Shown piece by piece: positions 6,471-8,461 of a stretch of 8,461 nucleotides of DNA (position 1 is its first letter; every line of letters begins with the position of its first letter). Location: positions 1 through 8,461 of the forward strand of contig MHHC01000042.1 of NCBI GenBank assembly GCA_001805885.1, written 5' to 3'. A program made the translations under genes and the position numbers. A model generated the notes under the pieces. The model did not search any database. It was given only the letters and a program-made list of their open reading frames with translations, and was not told where the DNA came from. The stretch comes from Omnitrophica WOR_2 bacterium RIFCSPLOWO2_12_FULL_51_24. Its GTDB lineage: Bacteria > Omnitrophota > Gorgyraeia > Pluralincolimonadales > Pluralincolimonadaceae.

Positions 6471-6717
6471 TTCCGAAAGCTTCCATTACTACCTTTTCAA
6501 GCTCTTTCTTGATCTCGTCGTTTAAGGGGTAGGCCGTCGGGTACCACTTGCCGTCATTTCCCGCCTGCTGCGGTCCGGAGACGAATATCCCTTTCTTCCC
6601 CTCCACGACGCGGAAGCCCTTTACTAGGAACTCCTCTCCGATGGCTACGTCCGCGATCGCCTTGAGCGATCCTTCGCCGTCGAACCTGTACAACCTCTTT
6701 ACAGTGAAATTGAGCAT
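6460..6717 (-). CDS. spoVG: SpoVG-family nucleic-acid-binding regulator
   Basis: SpoVG is a small site-specific DNA/RNA-binding regulator, best known from Firmicutes sporulation, virulence and cell-division control, but found also in non-sporulating groups such as spirochaetes. The 85 residues match the core of the family (about 84-100). Recognisable are LKAIADVAIGEEFLVKGFRV (18-37), KKGIFVSGPQ (41-50) and the DGKWYPTAYPLN segment (55-66), aligning with the usual pattern of a conserved hydrophobic sheet followed by P-(N/I)-x. An AAAGGAGGG ribosome site lies 7 nt before the ATG. It is the first gene of a spoVG-yraN-comM operon, behind an ECF-like promoter. No sporulation gene is seen, so the role is probably general post-transcriptional or DNA-binding regulation. 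The target is unknown. Confidence 0.9.
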   Translation of the reverse strand: MLNFTVKRLYRFDGEGSLKAIADVAIGEEFLVKGFRVVEGKKGIFVSGPQQAGNDGKWYPTAYPLNDEIKKELEKVVMEAFGNGE

Positions 6718-6724
6718 CTAAATG

Positions 6725-6733
6725 CCCTCCTTT
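6725..6733 (-). promoter_or_regulatory. Strong Shine-Dalgarno of spoVG
   Basis: The minus strand reads AAAGGAGGG, 7 nt before the spoVG ATG. It is a near-perfect anti-16S match and predicts high translation of the operon's first gene. Confidence 0.85.
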
Positions 6734-6741
6734 CACCCTAA

Positions 6742-6771
6742 TAGACGAAGGTAGCGGCAAAAAACTTTCAA
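6742..6771 (-). promoter_or_regulatory. Possible ECF-sigma-type promoter for the spoVG-yraN-comM operon
   Basis: On the minus strand TTGAAAG, followed by a T-run, lies 17 nt before CGTCTA. This resembles the GAAC/GAAAC-type -35 with following T-tract and the CGTC-type -10 of many extracytoplasmic-function sigma factors. No sigma-70 -10 hexamer occurs at the right distance from TTGAAA. Transcription would start about 6735-6738, leaving a leader of about 20 nt that contains the strong ribosome site. The rest of the spacer (6772-6810) is AT-rich and shows no convincing terminator for the upstream beta-barrel gene. Confidence 0.45.
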
Positions 6772-6810
6772 CTATTTTTTTATTTGTTGGGGTATTACTT
6801 GAAGGCTATT

Positions 6811-7839
6811 TCAGAATCTGCAGTAAAGCCCGAGGGAGGTGATAGTGCCCGAATATTTCTGGACCGGGTTATTCGAGAGGTTTTGCCTGTAGGAGTAGTT
6901 AAGGCCTAACGTAGTGCTCTTGGAGATATCATAAAAAAGTGACGCGGTCGTGACCCACGTCCTGTCTTTCTCTCCGTAGGTGGTATCTCCGGGTATCGTC
7001 CTGTCGGAATAATCCTTAAATTGCCGGTAATAGGAAAGATAGGTGCTCATCTTGTCGGTGATGAGGTATATCATCGAGGAGCCGAGCCTTACCGAATCGT
7101 AATCATAATAATCCAGATAAATGTCGTTTGAATTATTGAGATAATATTCGCCGAATACCTTGAACATCGACTTTTTGAGATATGCGCCCAATTCATAATC
7201 GATCGTATTCCTATTGTCGGCCCTGTCCTCATCCGACAGCCCGCCCCAGCCGTTTCGGGCTTTCCTGTCGGAATAATTCTTATAGAAAAACTCGTAGCCG
7301 AATGAGTGGAAGAAATTATTCGGCAATTTCTGTTTCAGGACGATGCCCGCCTTATCGCCCAGGTATTCGCCGTCGTCATTCGCCTGATATTCGACCATCT
7401 CTATATCATTGTAAGCGGTGAGCGTCATCCCAGCCAAAAGTTTCCCTTCGAAACCGAGCTTCAGGTCCGTATCGATGAGATTGGCGTCGGTCGCTTTCCA
7501 GTAAGTGATGTCATGCACCGATACGCCGCCGATCACATCCCATCTGCCGTTTAATGGGTAGATAACGTTGGCGTCGAGGATGCCTTCGGAGAATGTATCA
7601 TGCTCCCTGCGCGAATCGAGGAAGACGTTATTGTCGTAGCCCTGTATGGCGGCGACAAATAATTTTGTCTTGTATCTCTGCCCTTGCTTGACGACTTCAA
7701 CCTTCTTGTAGGCCTTCTCCTCTGACTTGCCGAGATATTTCTCGGTCGTCTGTTCCTCGCTAATATCTGCCGCGTCTGCTATGACAGGCGGCAGCAATAT
7801 CAAAAATAATGCAAGTATAAACAGGAAAAATTTATTCAT
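6811..7839 (-). CDS. Outer-membrane beta-barrel protein (BBP2-like)
   Basis: The protein begins with a clear Sec signal peptide: MNK, a hydrophobic core (4-20) and a likely cut after Ala-Asp-Ala (21-23). A short linker precedes a barrel-like region from about residue 58 (KTKLFVAAIQGYDNNVFLDS), rich in alternating aromatic/polar strands such as SYGYEF-type, YYLNNSNDIYLDYYDYD and LGLNYSYRQNL. It ends in LGLYCRF; the terminal Phe is the classic BamA recognition signature. The YDNNVF motif near the start of the barrel is typical of putative beta-barrel porin 2 (PF10082)-like proteins, many linked to surface polysaccharide or envelope functions. There is no TonB plug domain. At 342 residues it is a moderate-size barrel. 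An AGGGAG ribosome site lies 3 nt before the ATG. It sits 17 bp behind the FecR-domain gene, likely in one operon. Transported substrate, if any, is unknown. Confidence 0.82.
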   Translation of the reverse strand: MNKFFLFILALFLILLPPVIADAADISEEQTTEKYLGKSEEKAYKKVEVVKQGQRYKTKLFVAAIQGYDNNVFLDSRREHDTFSEGILDANVIYPLNGRWDVIGGVSVHDITYWKATDANLIDTDLKLGFEGKLLAGMTLTAYNDIEMVEYQANDDGEYLGDKAGIVLKQKLPNNFFHSFGYEFFYKNYSDRKARNGWGGLSDEDRADNRNTIDYELGAYLKKSMFKVFGEYYLNNSNDIYLDYYDYDSVRLGSSMIYLITDKMSTYLSYYRQFKDYSDRTIPGDTTYGEKDRTWVTTASLFYDISKSTTLGLNYSYRQNLSNNPVQKYSGTITSLGLYCRF

Positions 7840-7856
7840 CGTCTCCCTCTATGGCA

Positions 7857-8461
7857 TTAAGGATATTCCGGCTCGCTGCTGCCCCCGCTACTACCCGCGG
7901 GCTTGTCCTGTGTATTATTCTGCTCGATCCTATCCTCGACCTTCTTTGTATCCTCTGTTTCTAAGATCTGTTCCTTGAAATCTCCCTGTTTTTCGGTGGC
8001 CTGCTGTATCGTCTCGACATTATTAAATCCGCCGGACCTGTTATCCTCGCTTGGGCCGCCGGTCTGGACGCGGTCATTTAAGTCCTCGCGCCATGAATTC
8101 CAGTCGTTCCTGTCATTGCTTGTCAGCTCGATGAGTTCTCCGGGCGCCTGGAACCTTTCTATCGCGACCTCCCAGCCTTCCCTTACGTATATCTCTTTTA
8201 TCAGTTTACCCTGCTGATCATAAGACCGCACAAATATCTCATCCTCAAAGGCTTTGACGTTATCCTTTTTTTCGGAAGTGTCAACATCCCAACCGCTTCC
8301 CCTTGCGCCGGCGACGACAGTGGGCGTCTTTATCTCAAAAGAGGATTCTTTCCTGAGGCTCTTTACCAACGAACGTATCCTGCCCTGCGGCAGTTCGATC
8401 TGTTTCAGCATCTTACCGCGCAGGATCGCGGTGGAGTTCTCCTCCAACCGGACGACGTTCT
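7857..8461 (-). CDS. FecR-domain protein, N-terminus cut off by window edge
   Basis: The frame is open through the last base of the window (upstream residues N-V-V-R then L-E-E-N-S), so the real start, and probably a signal peptide, lies beyond 8461. FecR domains are beta-rich periplasmic modules, first known from the FecIR iron-sensing pathway but now seen in many secreted proteins unrelated to iron. The visible part carries the family core: GRIRSLVKSLRKESSFEI followed directly by the conserved TPTVVAGARGSGWDV segment (normally TPxxxxxVRGTxF/W-x-V). Next comes a strand pair ending in YVREGWEVAIE, and a W-x-x-W region (NDWNSWREDL). The last 70 residues are polar, low-complexity and Gln/Asn/Glu/Ser-rich, ending in GGSSEPEYP, and look disordered. 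No sigma-factor gene or TonB receptor is visible. It is probably co-transcribed with the beta-barrel gene 17 bp downstream. The function is unknown. Confidence 0.85.
   Translation of the reverse strand, partial: NVVRLEENSTAILRGKMLKQIELPQGRIRSLVKSLRKESSFEIKTPTVVAGARGSGWDVDTSEKKDNVKAFEDEIFVRSYDQQGKLIKEIYVREGWEVAIERFQAPGELIELTSNDRNDWNSWREDLNDRVQTGGPSEDNRSGGFNNVETIQQATEKQGDFKEQILETEDTKKVEDRIEQNNTQDKPAGSSGGSSEPEYP

Noticed and set aside
6772..6810. Intrinsic terminator after the beta-barrel gene
   Set aside because: The A/T runs are present, but the only inverted repeat (TTCAA/TTGAA) is 5 bp with a very long loop.
7857..8461. Iron-citrate-type FecI-FecR-FecA signalling
   Set aside because: Only the FecR domain is present. 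The adjacent barrel lacks a plug domain and TonB box, and no sigma factor is visible in the window.

Overview
The window looks like chromosomal DNA from a Gram-negative, probably uncultivated bacterium. Three things point this way. An exported protein has a signal peptide and an outer-membrane beta-barrel ending in phenylalanine. There is a SpoVG-family gene outside any sporulation context. Most genes sit near 50% G+C with heavy use of ATA (Ile) and AGG (Arg). I would guess a lineage such as Omnitrophota, but that is inferred from gene style and not shown by a marker gene.

Layout. On the minus strand at the left, smpB is followed by ssrA (one-piece tmRNA, tag peptide ANELALAA), so both partners of trans-translation are adjacent. 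Downstream of ssrA lie a hairpin and a long imperfect inverted repeat. A 96-bp divergent spacer carries two good sigma-70-type promoters, one firing left into smpB and one right into a glycogen/alpha-glucan phosphorylase gene (glgP). Both leaders would be very short and neither has a Shine-Dalgarno sequence.

The rightward block continues with tRNA-Leu(CAG) only 4 nt after the glgP stop, then a YbaK/ProX-type aminoacyl-tRNA deacylase, then an AT-rich SAM-dependent methyltransferase with an N-terminal zinc ribbon. That block ends in a 4-bp tail-to-tail overlap with the opposing operon.

The leftward operon is spoVG - yraN - comM (YifB): a nucleic-acid-binding regulator, a predicted PD-(D/E)XK nuclease-fold protein and a Mg-chelatase-like AAA+ ATPase linked to DNA uptake and recombination. 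It has an 11-bp overlap and a 3-bp gap, so it is tightly coupled. A sequence resembling an ECF-sigma promoter lies in front of spoVG. Further right, also leftward, a FecR-domain protein (cut off by the window edge) sits 17 bp upstream of an outer-membrane beta-barrel protein, forming an apparent two-gene envelope module.

Most of the window is ordinary housekeeping sequence. The least explained parts are the structured DNA after ssrA, the SD-less divergent promoter pair, the AT-rich methyltransferase, the ECF-like promoter ahead of spoVG, and the FecR/beta-barrel pair. I did not see a convincing wholly new system.
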